A DNA stretch of 63,872 bases from Variovorax sp. YR216 (GTDB lineage: Bacteria; Pseudomonadota; Gammaproteobacteria; Burkholderiales; Burkholderiaceae_C). The notes under the pieces were generated by a model that ran no database searches, was not told where the DNA came from, and worked only from the letters and a program-made list of their open reading frames with translations. Where the stretch lies: positions 1-63,872 of the forward strand of contig NZ_FNRO01000029.1 of assembly GCF_900107745.1 (NCBI RefSeq). The letters are read 5' to 3'. Shown piece after piece: positions 17,160-25,731 of this stretch (position 1 is the stretch's first letter; the number at the start of each line of letters is the position of its first letter). The translations under genes and the position numbers were made by a program.

Positions 17160-17432
17160 GTGACCGACTTCACCGTCCGCACCTCGGAGCAGCTCCCGGA
17201 ACTCCTGCAAGCCTTCCGCAAGCAGGCCGGCCTGACCCAGGCCGAAACCGCGCTGCGGCTGGGCGTGACCCAGCAAACGCTGTCCGCGCTCGAGCGCAAC
17301 GCCGAGAAGGTGAGTGCCGGCCGGTTGATGCGACTGCTCAGCATCCTGGGCGTCGAGTTGGTGCTGCGCAAGGGCGCGCAGCCTGCGAGCGTGCCTCCGG
17401 ACCGCGCCGATTCGTCCCGTCCGAACTGGTGA
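17160..17432 (+). CDS. hipB: HipB-type antitoxin, XRE helix-turn-helix
   Basis: A 90-aa DNA-binding protein with a Cro/C1-type helix-turn-helix (about residues 20-60: LTQAETALRLGVTQQTLSAL) and a C-terminal strand VELVLRKG as in HipB. It binds and neutralises the HipA kinase and, alone or with HipA, represses the operon. The start is a GTG; hipA begins 3 bp after its stop. Regularly spaced palindromes upstream are the probable operator. Confidence is high from the pairing with a clear hipA. Confidence 0.9.
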   Translation: MTDFTVRTSEQLPELLQAFRKQAGLTQAETALRLGVTQQTLSALERNAEKVSAGRLMRLLSILGVELVLRKGAQPASVPPDRADSSRPNW

Positions 17433-17435
17433 GCC

Positions 17436-18785
17436 ATGGGCCGGCGTTCGCATGCCCGCGAGTTGGGCCTCTGGATGAACGGTGCCCGTGTCGGCACCTG
17501 GCGCATCCACCCGCAGCTGGGTGACGTGCTCACCTATGACCCGGAATGGATGGCCTCCGAACAGGGCCGTCCGTTGTCGCTGTCGCTGCCATTCAGGCCC
17601 GGCGGGGCTCCGCATCGAGGCGACAAGGTGCGGGCGTATTTCGAGAACCTGCTGCCCGACAGCGAGGCCATCCGCGCGCGCATCGCGCGGCGATACAGCA
17701 CGGGTTCGACCGATGCCTTCCAGCTGCTGGCGGAGATCGGACGCGACTGCGTGGGCGCCTTGCAGATTCTTCCGCCCGGCAGCGTGCCGGCCGGCATCCA
17801 GCCGGTGCAGGCCAAGCCGCTGGACGAGGCTGGCGTCGCGCAATTGCTGCGCAACACGGTGTCGCCGACGCTGCTGGGTCGCGGCGATGAAGATGAAGAC
17901 TTCCGCATCTCGATCGCCGGCGCGCAGGAGAAAACCGCGCTGCTTCGTTTCGACGGCCAGTGGTGCCTGCCCCACGGCGATACGCCGACCACGCACATCC
18001 TCAAGCTTCCCATGGGCCTGATCGGCGGGATGAAGTACGACATGCGCGATTCGGTGGAGAACGAGTGGCTTTGTTCGTTGATCCTGAAGGCCTATGGGTT
18101 GCCGGTTGCGGCATGCGAGCCTCTTCGGTTCGATGACGTGAAGGTGCTGTCGGTCGAGCGCTTCGACCGCATGTGGTGGAAGAGCCCTGCTGGAGACAAC
18201 CGGCTCGTGCGGCTGCCGCAAGAGGACATGTGCCAGGCGAAGGGCGTGCCTCCCATCTCCAAGTACGAAGTCGAAGGCGGTCCGGGTATCGACGCCATCA
18301 TGGAGGTGCTGGATGGGGCCATCACCCGCGAGGACGATCGACGCGCGTTCTTCGAAGCGCAGATCGTCTTCTGGCTGCTGTGCGCCACCGATGGCCACGC
18401 GAAGAACTTCAGCGTGTTCCTGCGCCCCGGGGGGCGGTATCGACTCACGCCTTTGTATGACGTGTTGTCGGCCTATCCGATCCTGGGGGCAGGGCTGGGA
18501 AAGCTATCGCCCTTCAAGGCGAAGATGGCCATGGCCGTGCGTTCGAAGAATGCCCATTGGAGGATGCGCGAGATCCAGCGTCGCCATTGGCTCGCGTTGG
18601 GCGAACGCCATGGCGTCACGACTGCCGACGGCCGCGCGGCGCAATTCGTGATCGACAGCCTGGTCGAGCGCACGCCGCAGGTGGTCGAATCCGTGCGCAC
18701 GCAATTGCCCGATGCCTTTCCGCGGGCCGTGGCCGAAAGCATTCTGGAAGGACTTCAGAGTGCCGCGGCAAAGCTTGCCGGGTAA
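17436..18785 (+). CDS. hipA: HipA serine/threonine kinase toxin
   Basis: A full-length 449-aa HipA with all key motifs: the autophosphorylation/P-loop segment RISIAGAQEKTALL (Ser159, equivalent to E. coli Ser150), LPQEDMCQ, KYEVEGGPGI, catalytic ATDGHAKNFSVF (Asp319, Asn324) and the metal-binding Asp in LTPLYDVLS (Asp342). HipA phosphorylates glutamyl-tRNA synthetase in E. coli, halting translation and promoting persistence; the same role is inferred. It is translated directly after hipB. It resembles the classical E. coli type rather than split HipS/HipT systems. No frameshift or missing residue, so it is probably active. Confidence 0.95.
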   Translation: MGRRSHARELGLWMNGARVGTWRIHPQLGDVLTYDPEWMASEQGRPLSLSLPFRPGGAPHRGDKVRAYFENLLPDSEAIRARIARRYSTGSTDAFQLLAEIGRDCVGALQILPPGSVPAGIQPVQAKPLDEAGVAQLLRNTVSPTLLGRGDEDEDFRISIAGAQEKTALLRFDGQWCLPHGDTPTTHILKLPMGLIGGMKYDMRDSVENEWLCSLILKAYGLPVAACEPLRFDDVKVLSVERFDRMWWKSPAGDNRLVRLPQEDMCQAKGVPPISKYEVEGGPGIDAIMEVLDGAITREDDRRAFFEAQIVFWLLCATDGHAKNFSVFLRPGGRYRLTPLYDVLSAYPILGAGLGKLSPFKAKMAMAVRSKNAHWRMREIQRRHWLALGERHGVTTADGRAAQFVIDSLVERTPQVVESVRTQLPDAFPRAVAESILEGLQSAAAKLAG

Positions 18786-18810
18786 GCGTGCGCGCGCGAA
18801 CGAAGCCGCG

Positions 18811-20877
18811 CTAAGACGCGGCCGCTCCCTTTTGATGCCCCGCCGGCCGCTCCCTCACCATCTCGCGCAGCTTGTGCACGAACGCGTCCAGCGCAAAGGG
18901 CTTGCTGATCATCTGCATGCCCTCGCCAAGGAACTCCGACCGGTTGAGCGCGTATTCGGCATAGCCGGTCATGAACAGCACCGGGAGCCCAGGCCGGTAC
19001 TGGCGAGCCTGTTCCGCCAACTGCCGGCCGTTCATGCCGGGCAGCCCGACGTCGCTGACGAGCAGGTCGATATGCAGCCGCTGCTCGATCAGAAACGGCA
19101 GCGCCGCATTCCCATCGGCCGCCTCCAGCGCGCGATAGCCATGCTGGGCCAGCACTTCGAGCACGAAGAGGCGCACGCTCGGGTCGTCTTCCACGACGAG
19201 CACGAATTCGCCGTTGCCTTGCGGCAGCGGATCGAGCATTGGCACCTCGACGCTGGCGGCCGCGTGCGCGGCGCGCGGCAGCAGCAGCGTGACCGTGGTG
19301 CCGCGCCCGGGTGCGCTGTCGATCTGCACATGGCCACGCGACTGCTGCGCGAAGCCGTAGACCATCGACAGCCCGAGGCCGGTGCCTTGCCCGATCGGCT
19401 TGGTGGTGAAGAAGGGGTCGAAGGCGCGCGCCAGCACGTCCGGCGTCATGCCGGTGCCGGTGTCGGCGACGCGCAGGGCGATGTAGCGGCCGGGCAGGAC
19501 GCCGTCGATCTCGCGCTGGGCCGAAGGGGGCAGCACGACTTCTTCCGTGGAGAGGGTGAGGTCGCCGCCGCGCGGCATCGCGTCACGCGCATTGATCGAG
19601 AGGTTGAGGATCGCGCTTTCGAGCTGGCTCTCGTCGCCGATCGCCAGCACCGCGCCCGGCGTGAGGTCGACGCACAGGCGGACCTGTTCGCCGAGCGAGC
19701 GGCGCATCAGTTCTTCCATCGACCGGATGAGCGCGTTCACGTCCACCGGCCGCGGGTCGAGCGACTGGCGCCGCGAGAACGCGAGCAACCGCTGCACGAG
19801 CGCGGCGGCGCGCTGAGCGGAGGTGGCGGCGGTTTCGACGAAGCGGTCGAGGTCCTGGGTGCGGCCGATGGCGATGCGGCGGCGGATGATTTCGATCGCG
19901 CCGGTGATGCCCTGAAGCATGTTGTTGAAGTCGTGCGCGATGCCGCCGGTGAGCTGGCCGATGGCTTCCATCTTCTGGTTGTGGAGCGTGCGCTGTTCGG
20001 AGGCGCGCAGCGCGGTCACGTCGCGCCCGACCGCATGGACGAAGCGGTCGTCGGGCACCGCGGTCCATGACAGAACACGCAGGCTGCCGTCCTTGTGCTG
20101 CAGCCGGCATTCGAAGCGGGATGCGTGATTGCCCTGAGCCAGCCGCGCGAGTTCGCCGGAAACGGCAGGCGCGTCCGGCGGCGCGACCCGGTCGAGGATC
20201 GAGGTGCCGACCAGGTCCGATTCGCTCCAGCCCAGCGTGGTCTGCCAGGCCGGGTTGACCGCCACCACGCGGCCCTCCAGCGAGGTGACGACCAGCAGGT
20301 CGGTGGAGAGCTGCCAGAGGCGGTTGCGGTCGCGGGTGCGTTCCTGCACGCGCTGTTCCAGCTCCGCTTCGCTCGCGGCGAGGCGGCGGGTGGCGTTCAC
20401 GCGGTCGGTGGTTTCGCTGACGATGCACAGCACGCCGCCAACGCTGCCGTCCGGCAGCCGCACTGGCGAATAGGAGATGTCGAAGAACACCTCCTCCATG
20501 TGGCCATGGCGGTTGATCTGGAAGGGGCGGTCTCGTGCGGCCACGGTTTGGCCCCCGAGGAGCACGCGGTCGAGCAGCGGGCACAGGTCGTCCCAGAGTT
20601 CGCTCCAGTATTCGCGGCCGGGTCGGCCCATTGCGGCGGGGTGCTTGTCGCCGATGGTCGGGGCGTAGGCGTCGTTGTAAAGCGCGCAGTACTGCGGGCC
20701 CCAGAAGAGCACGATCTGCGCCTGCGACGTCAGCATGAGATCGACGACCGTCTGCAGGGCCGCGGGCCAGTCGCCCGGTGGCCCGAGCGGCGAGTTGCCG
20801 GCGTTGAGCGCGCGAATGCAGGAAGCGGCATTCCCGGCCGCGAGAGGCCAGGGTGCGGGAGACGACGCTTGGTGCAT
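18811..20877 (-). CDS. Soluble hybrid sensor histidine kinase: PAS, HisKA, HATPase and receiver
   Basis: A 688-aa protein without membrane segments. An N-terminal PAS-like sensor (about residues 40-170, with LFWGPQYCALYNDAY) precedes a second PAS (about 190-300, LLVVTSLEGRVVAVNPAW), a HisKA dimerisation domain with GGIAHDFNNML (phospho-acceptor His), a HATPase domain (VADTGTGMTPDV, GQGTGLGLSMVYG) and a C-terminal receiver (LVVEDDPSVRLF, LLVSDVGLPGMNG). The phosphorelay probably ends in this receiver or an unlinked regulator: no response-regulator gene adjoins. The ATG at 20877 is chosen because homology begins there. The gene converges on hipA. Signal unknown. Confidence 0.88.
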   Translation of the reverse strand: MHQASSPAPWPLAAGNAASCIRALNAGNSPLGPPGDWPAALQTVVDLMLTSQAQIVLFWGPQYCALYNDAYAPTIGDKHPAAMGRPGREYWSELWDDLCPLLDRVLLGGQTVAARDRPFQINRHGHMEEVFFDISYSPVRLPDGSVGGVLCIVSETTDRVNATRRLAASEAELEQRVQERTRDRNRLWQLSTDLLVVTSLEGRVVAVNPAWQTTLGWSESDLVGTSILDRVAPPDAPAVSGELARLAQGNHASRFECRLQHKDGSLRVLSWTAVPDDRFVHAVGRDVTALRASEQRTLHNQKMEAIGQLTGGIAHDFNNMLQGITGAIEIIRRRIAIGRTQDLDRFVETAATSAQRAAALVQRLLAFSRRQSLDPRPVDVNALIRSMEELMRRSLGEQVRLCVDLTPGAVLAIGDESQLESAILNLSINARDAMPRGGDLTLSTEEVVLPPSAQREIDGVLPGRYIALRVADTGTGMTPDVLARAFDPFFTTKPIGQGTGLGLSMVYGFAQQSRGHVQIDSAPGRGTTVTLLLPRAAHAAASVEVPMLDPLPQGNGEFVLVVEDDPSVRLFVLEVLAQHGYRALEAADGNAALPFLIEQRLHIDLLVSDVGLPGMNGRQLAEQARQYRPGLPVLFMTGYAEYALNRSEFLGEGMQMISKPFALDAFVHKLREMVRERPAGHQKGAAAS

Positions 20878-21008
20878 GAGCCGCGCAGGGGTGGGGATGT
20901 TGCAAATTGTGCGGCGATCCCGCTCGGCGCGGTTGTCAGATGAACGCCCGAAATTGATCAGGGGCACCGGCACCGGCCCGGTGTTTCGGACGCGCGACAA
21001 TCGCGCCC

Positions 21009-21491
21009 ATGAATTTCGGCAAAGTCCTGGTGCCCCTCGTCGGCATCGTATTGATCGCTGGCGCATGGCGCAGCTACGGTTGGGCGGGCGTCGCGCTCGT
21101 CGCGGGCGCGATGGTGATGTTCGTGCTCCTGCATCTCAACCGCGCGATCCAGGTGTTGAAGCGCGCGGCCGATCGCCCGATCGGCACGGTCGCGAGCGCG
21201 GTGATGCTCAACGCCAAGCTCAAGCCCAAGGCGAACCTGCTGCATGTGGTGGCGCTCACCCGTGCCATTGGCGAACTGCGCTCGCCGAAGGACACGCAGC
21301 CCGAGGTCTTTCGCTGGACCGACGCGGGCGGTTCGTGGGTCGATGCGACCTTCGTCAACGGCAAGTTGACCGAGTGGAAGCTTGTGCGGCCCGAGTCGAC
21401 GGAAGAAGAGGGTGCTGCGATCGAGGCCGACGCGCCGGCTTCGGATGCGGTCAAGCCCGGCGCGACGGACGCGCTGCGTCCGCCGGTCTGA
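21009..21491 (+). CDS. Small membrane protein of unknown function
   Basis: A 160-aa protein with two N-terminal membrane segments (about residues 4-20 and 25-43) and a soluble C-terminal part rich in Lys, Asp and Ala that ends in a low-complexity acidic tail. Relatives in Burkholderiales are often auto-annotated glycerate kinase, for which I see no support. Short ATG start at 21009 without a strong ribosome site. It is divergent from the hybrid kinase and converges on rdgC with only 15 bp between stops. Confidence 0.65.
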   Translation: MNFGKVLVPLVGIVLIAGAWRSYGWAGVALVAGAMVMFVLLHLNRAIQVLKRAADRPIGTVASAVMLNAKLKPKANLLHVVALTRAIGELRSPKDTQPEVFRWTDAGGSWVDATFVNGKLTEWKLVRPESTEEEGAAIEADAPASDAVKPGATDALRPPV

Positions 21492-21506
21492 AATCCTGAC
21501 TTCGCG

Positions 21507-22499
21507 CTAGAACGGCGCGGACTCGTCGGCCAGCGCTTCTTCTTCAGCCTTGGCCGGTGCCACCGGTGCCGATGCGGCAGCGGGCGCCGCACCCAGCTGC
21601 ATTTCGCCACCCAGCGCTTCGAGCAAGTCCGGCACCAGCTGGCCGAGCTCGCCGGTCGCAATCGCGGCGTCGGCATCGAAGTTGTCCTCCTTCCCCGATC
21701 CCGAGGCCGGGGCGTCGTCCAGCGTGCCTTCGAGGAACACGATCTTGCGCAGCTGCATGCCCTCGGTCAGCTCGAAGGAGACGCGGTCGTCCCAGGTCAT
21801 GGCCAGCCGCGTCGGGCGCTTTCCGCTGGCGATGTGCTGGCGGACTTCGTCGATGTCCAGCGGGTGCTTGGCGTAGCGGACCACGGACTTCGATTCGTCG
21901 CTGGCCTTGAGTTCGCATTCGCGGTCGATGGTGAAGCCGGCCGGCGGTTCCTGGCTCGACAGCCACTCGGCCATCGCGGCAGCCGGCTCGACCTGCGTGT
22001 TGACGAGGCTGACCGCGAAACCGTCGAGCGCCTTCACGAGACTCGTGACCACTTCATCGGCGCGCTGTGCGTTGCTGGCGTTCACGACCAGGCGGTGCGA
22101 TTGCGGGTCGATCCACACCGCCACGCGCGCATGGCGGGTGAAGGCGAGCGGCAGCAGCTCGTGGGTGATGTCTTCCTTGAGTTCCTTCTTTTCCTTCTTG
22201 CCCGGCTTGCGTCCGGTGGTGGCCTCGATCTGCGCGGCGCGCTCCTCGACCTTGCGGCGGACCACCGAGGCCGGCAGCGTCTTGCTCTCGATCATGAATT
22301 CGAGCAGCCATTGCCCGCCCACCGATTCGACCAGCGGGCCATGCGCTTCGCCGCGCGGCTCGACCCAGCCGATGGACTTCTCCTGCGAGGGGCCGCAGGG
22401 GACGAAGCGCTGGGCATCGAGGCCCTGCTGGACCTCTTCGAGCGGCTGCGACCAGGTGGTCTCGATGCGGTAGACGATGACGTTCTTGAAAACGGACAC
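21507..22499 (-). CDS. rdgC: Recombination-associated protein RdgC
   Basis: A 330-aa RdgC. The N-terminus VFKNVIVYRI and the segments RVAVWIDPQSHRLVVNASN and AMTWDDRVSFELTEGMQLRK are diagnostic. RdgC is a nucleoid-associated, ring-forming DNA-binding protein that limits RecA loading. The start is a GTG at 22499, supported by GAAAGGG 6 bases upstream; the longer frame upstream crosses a dispersed repeat and is not coding. The acidic/Ala-rich C-terminus is an extension relative to the E. coli protein. Confidence 0.95.
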   Translation of the reverse strand: MSVFKNVIVYRIETTWSQPLEEVQQGLDAQRFVPCGPSQEKSIGWVEPRGEAHGPLVESVGGQWLLEFMIESKTLPASVVRRKVEERAAQIEATTGRKPGKKEKKELKEDITHELLPLAFTRHARVAVWIDPQSHRLVVNASNAQRADEVVTSLVKALDGFAVSLVNTQVEPAAAMAEWLSSQEPPAGFTIDRECELKASDESKSVVRYAKHPLDIDEVRQHIASGKRPTRLAMTWDDRVSFELTEGMQLRKIVFLEGTLDDAPASGSGKEDNFDADAAIATGELGQLVPDLLEALGGEMQLGAAPAAASAPVAPAKAEEEALADESAPF

Positions 22500-22518
22500 G
22501 GAAACCCTTTCATAAAAA

Positions 22519-22600
22519 CTCCCCCATGCGCCTCTGGCGCTCCCCCTCGAGGGGGAGCACTCAGCGGCCCGGCAGAGCCGGTTCCGCGAGTGCCCTGGCT
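22519..22600 (+). repeat. Dispersed palindromic repeat, copy B
   Basis: A shorter relative of the repeat at 374-467. It starts with CTCCCCC, has a CCCCCTCGAGGGGG hairpin and carries the shared core GCGGCCCGGCAGAGCCGGTT. It lies between the divergent rdgC and ilvE genes, upstream of both, and so may affect promoter spacing or the 5' mRNA ends. Confidence 0.7.
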
Positions 22601-22734
22601 TTGGCCGCGCCAGTTCCGTGGGCGCGCGCAGTGCGGTGGAAGGCAAAGCCGAGCATTGTCGGTGCGTCGGGATTGGGCTCGGCCGTAAAATCGTCAGCTT
22701 TTGCGACATACCCCTCCCGCGAAGGACAAAGAAC

Positions 22735-23673
22735 ATGAGCGCGCTGCCCCCCGCACTGGACGACCGTGACGGCAAGATCTGGATGGATGGCGATCTCGTG
22801 GACTGGCGCGACGCCAAGATCCACGTGCTGACCCACACGCTGCACTACGGCTGCGGCGTTTTCGAGGGCGTGCGCGCCTACAACACGGTCAATGGCACCG
22901 CGATCTTCCGCCTGCAGGAGCACACCGAGCGCCTGTTCAACAGCGCCAAGATCCTGCGCATGAAGATCCCGTTCTCGCAGGAACAGGTCAACGAGGCGCA
23001 GAAGCAGGTGGTGCGCGTCAACAACCTCGAGAGCTGCTACCTGCGTCCGCTGGTGTGGATCGGCTCCGAAAAGCTCGGCGTAAGCCCCAAGGGCAACAGC
23101 ATCCACGCGATGGTCGCTGCCTGGTCGTGGGGCGCCTACCTCGGCGAAGAAGGCCTCAAGCAGGGCATCCGCGTGAAGACGTCGAGCTACACGCGCCATC
23201 ACGTCAACATCACGATGACGCAGGCCAAGGCGGTGAGCAACTACAGCAACTCGATCCTCGCCAACATGGAAGCGACGGAAGACGGCTACGACGAAGCGCT
23301 GCTGCTCGATGCGGCCGGCTTCGTCTCCGAAGGCGCGGGCGAGAACGTGTTCGTCGTCAAGGGCGGCGTGGTGTACACGCCTGACCTGTCGGCCGGCGCG
23401 CTCAACGGCATCACCCGCAACACCATCCTGCACATCTGCAAGGACCTCGGCGTCGAAGTCGTGCAAAAGCGCATCACGCGCGACGAGGTCTACATCGCCG
23501 ACGAAGCCTTCTTCACCGGCACCGCGGCCGAAGTCACGCCGATCCGCGAACTCGACCGCGTGCAGATCGGCATCGGCTCGCGCGGCCCGGTCACCGAGAA
23601 AATCCAGAACGCGTTCTTCGACATCGTGAACGGACGCAATCCCAAGTACGCCCACTGGCTCACCAAAGTCTGA
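22735..23673 (+). CDS. ilvE: Branched-chain amino acid aminotransferase
   Basis: A 312-aa fold-type IV PLP enzyme. HTLHYGCGVFEGVRAY, the Schiff-base lysine in MTQAKAVSNYSNS (about residue 165) and ATEDGYDEALLLD with the GAGENVFVV motif match IlvE closely. It interconverts Leu, Ile and Val with their 2-oxo acids using glutamate. GAAGGA lies 9 bases before the ATG. The small zinc-finger gene starts 5 bp after its stop, so the two are probably cotranscribed. Cytoplasmic. Confidence 0.95.
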   Translation: MSALPPALDDRDGKIWMDGDLVDWRDAKIHVLTHTLHYGCGVFEGVRAYNTVNGTAIFRLQEHTERLFNSAKILRMKIPFSQEQVNEAQKQVVRVNNLESCYLRPLVWIGSEKLGVSPKGNSIHAMVAAWSWGAYLGEEGLKQGIRVKTSSYTRHHVNITMTQAKAVSNYSNSILANMEATEDGYDEALLLDAAGFVSEGAGENVFVVKGGVVYTPDLSAGALNGITRNTILHICKDLGVEVVQKRITRDEVYIADEAFFTGTAAEVTPIRELDRVQIGIGSRGPVTEKIQNAFFDIVNGRNPKYAHWLTKV

Positions 23674-23678
23674 AGAAC

Positions 23679-23891
23679 ATGTCGTCCCCCAAAGCCGTCA
23701 TCGAACTGCTCGCCAAAGACCTGAACGACCAGGGCGGCGTGTTCTGCCCGAATCCCAAGGCCGACATGCAGCTCTGGAGTGCGCATCCCAAGGTCTACCT
23801 CGACGTCGCGCGCCTCGGCGAAGCCAAGTGCCCGTACTGCGGCACGGTCTACCGCCTCAAGGCGGGTGAAGTGGCCGGCAGCCACCACTGA
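23679..23891 (+). CDS. Small zinc-finger protein (zf-CHCC type)
   Basis: A 70-aa protein with a Cys/His zinc site: Cys23, His36 and CPYCG (Cys51, Cys54), followed by TVYRL, matching the CHCC zinc-finger family related to a mitochondrial complex I subunit. Its bacterial role is unknown. It follows ilvE by 5 bp, a conserved pairing in many beta-proteobacteria as far as I recall. No signal or membrane segment. Confidence 0.85.
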   Translation: MSSPKAVIELLAKDLNDQGGVFCPNPKADMQLWSAHPKVYLDVARLGEAKCPYCGTVYRLKAGEVAGSHH

Positions 23892-23896
23892 AGTCC

Positions 23897-24334
23897 ATGG
23901 GTCTCCTTCACGTTGCGGGTGGAGGCACCACCCGGGCGAGACCGCTCTTCGGCATCTTCAGGGGCCGGCGCCGTGCGCGGGCACTGCCTCTGCCTGCGCG
24001 GGGCCTGTTCCTTGTCAACGTCAAGGTCGGGCGCGGCTCCAGCAACAAACTGTCGTCCGGGCTGGCTGGCGCGTATGTCTCGGCCTATGTGACCGCCGCG
24101 GACCAGGAGGCTGCCACGCGGCTCGCGATCACCCGGCTCACCGCCAAGGGCTTCGAGTTCCTGGGAACGCAGGGTCCGGTCTCCCGCATCGAACTCGACG
24201 ACTGGGCGCAGCACATCGCGCAGTGCTGGCCCGAGTTCATCGACGAGCTTCCGCGGCGCGAGGAGCTGGCCGCCGCCATGTCGAAGGACACGGTGTTCTT
24301 CGGTCCGTTCGTGGGCTACGAGCGGTCTGCCTGA
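23897..24334 (+). CDS. Conserved hypothetical protein, start uncertain
   Basis: Up to 145 aa from the first ATG. The probable core begins about residue 37 (LFLVNVKVGRGSSNKLSSGL) and looks like a compact alpha/beta fold; the preceding residues are Arg-rich and low-complexity, and the first ATG has no ribosome site. The true start may therefore be internal and non-ATG. It follows the zinc-finger gene by 5 bp and may be the third cistron of that transcript. Function unknown. Confidence 0.55.
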   Translation: MGLLHVAGGGTTRARPLFGIFRGRRRARALPLPARGLFLVNVKVGRGSSNKLSSGLAGAYVSAYVTAADQEAATRLAITRLTAKGFEFLGTQGPVSRIELDDWAQHIAQCWPEFIDELPRREELAAAMSKDTVFFGPFVGYERSA

Positions 24335-24352
24335 CGGCTGATCGACAGCCCT

Positions 24353-25585
24353 TCAGGTCTGAAGCCGCGCCGCAAACCTCTGCGGCAAGAGGCCGCGCCA
24401 TGAATCGCCCGGTGCCTGCGCGAGCCGCAGGTACACCATCGACACCCACAGGATCGAAAGCCCGATCTGCGCATCGCGAAGCGCGGAATTGAGGCTGGTG
24501 GCGATCAGCAGGACCAGCGTCGCGACAAAGGCGTAGCGCCCCGCGACATCGTCGCGCCGCCACGCCAGCCAGATCGCGGTGAGCACGATCGCCAGCAGGC
24601 TCAGCGAACCCAGGACACCCGCCTGCGAGCCCATCCACAGGAAGTCGTTGTGCGGCATGTTGTAGTCAGCGAGCAGCTTCGGCCCGCGCAGATGCCATTG
24701 CTCGGTCCACCCGCCGATGCCCCAGCCGGTGAGCGGGCGGTCGATGATCATGCGCGCGGTGTCGCGGTACATGTAGTAGCGCACCACCCAGCTGCCTTCC
24801 GACACCGAGCCGGCCTGCGCGGCTTCGAGCTCCTGCATGCCGAGCTCGAACTTCTGCTGCACGCCCGGCGAATTCCAGATCCCCACGGCAACCACCGCAC
24901 TGCCGATCACGATCGCCACCGCGAGCACCTTGAGCTGCCGGCGCCACTTGTGCACGCAGGCCGCAGCCGAAGCGATCAGCAGCGCAAGCAGCGAAGTGCG
25001 CGAGATCAGGGTCAGGGTGATGATCGCGATCACGGCCAGCACCAGCGCGAGGGCTGCCAGCACACGCCATGGCCGGTGCTCCATGAGCGACTTGAGGCCG
25101 AACACCACAGCCGTCGCCGCCATGATGGTGAAGAGCAGCGCATTGCTGATCGACTTGTTGCCCACGAGGATCAGCACCCCGCGCCAGGGCTCCAGCACCG
25201 GAAAGCCGACCGAGTAATACAGCCCGATCATCACGATGTTGACGAGCCCGATGATCCAGAAGCCGCGCAGCGCCCAGATGGCCTCCTCATCGGTGAGCGC
25301 CAGTGCCATGAGCACCGTGGCCGCGATTCGCAGCCCGTGCCCCAGGTTCGACCCGGTCTGCGGATAGTGCGGCCCGATGGCCAGCACGATCAGCGTCCAC
25401 GCCACGTAGAAGACGACCGGCCACCACATGGGATTGCTGCGCAGCCGCAAGGCGCGCTCGCGCAGGCCACCGGCCGCGAACAGCGTGATGAGCAGGAGGA
25501 CCGCTGCAACGTAGGTGACGCCGACGGGCATGAACACCGTGAGGCCCCAGAACATTGCGGCGGGGCGGACGATGTTCGATTTCAT
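24353..25585 (-). CDS. O-antigen ligase family (Wzy/WaaL-like) membrane protein
   Basis: A 410-aa polytopic protein with about 10-12 hydrophobic segments and the periplasmic-loop signature of the O-antigen ligase/Wzy family: IDRPLTGWGIGGWTEQ, then NMPHNDFLWMGSQAG with the characteristic His. Such enzymes join undecaprenyl-linked O-antigen to lipid A core (WaaL), polymerise O-units (Wzy) or glycosylate pilin (PglL). No sugar-transferase genes adjoin, so the exact role is open. A dispersed repeat abuts its 5' side. Confidence 0.8.
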   Translation of the reverse strand: MKSNIVRPAAMFWGLTVFMPVGVTYVAAVLLLITLFAAGGLRERALRLRSNPMWWPVVFYVAWTLIVLAIGPHYPQTGSNLGHGLRIAATVLMALALTDEEAIWALRGFWIIGLVNIVMIGLYYSVGFPVLEPWRGVLILVGNKSISNALLFTIMAATAVVFGLKSLMEHRPWRVLAALALVLAVIAIITLTLISRTSLLALLIASAAACVHKWRRQLKVLAVAIVIGSAVVAVGIWNSPGVQQKFELGMQELEAAQAGSVSEGSWVVRYYMYRDTARMIIDRPLTGWGIGGWTEQWHLRGPKLLADYNMPHNDFLWMGSQAGVLGSLSLLAIVLTAIWLAWRRDDVAGRYAFVATLVLLIATSLNSALRDAQIGLSILWVSMVYLRLAQAPGDSWRGLLPQRFAARLQT

Positions 25586-25596
25586 AAAAGATTATT

Positions 25597-25690
25597 GCTC
25601 GCCCCCAGCCTCGCCCACTTCGTGTGGCTCTGCACCCCCTACCGGGGGCAACACCAGCGGCCCGGCCAAGCCGGTTCCGCGGTGTTTCGC
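25597..25690 (+). repeat. Dispersed palindromic repeat, copy C
   Basis: The best-preserved copy: CCCCCAGCCTCGCCCACTTC start, a CCCCCTACCGGGGG hairpin and the core GCGGCCCGGCCAAGCCGGTT. It fills most of the gap between the O-antigen ligase start and the sensor kinase stop. On the + strand it closely matches copy A read on the minus strand. Confidence 0.8.
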
Positions 25691-25731
25691 GAACGGGCCT
25701 GGCTCACGCCGGCCTTTTGGGGGACTGGTGG

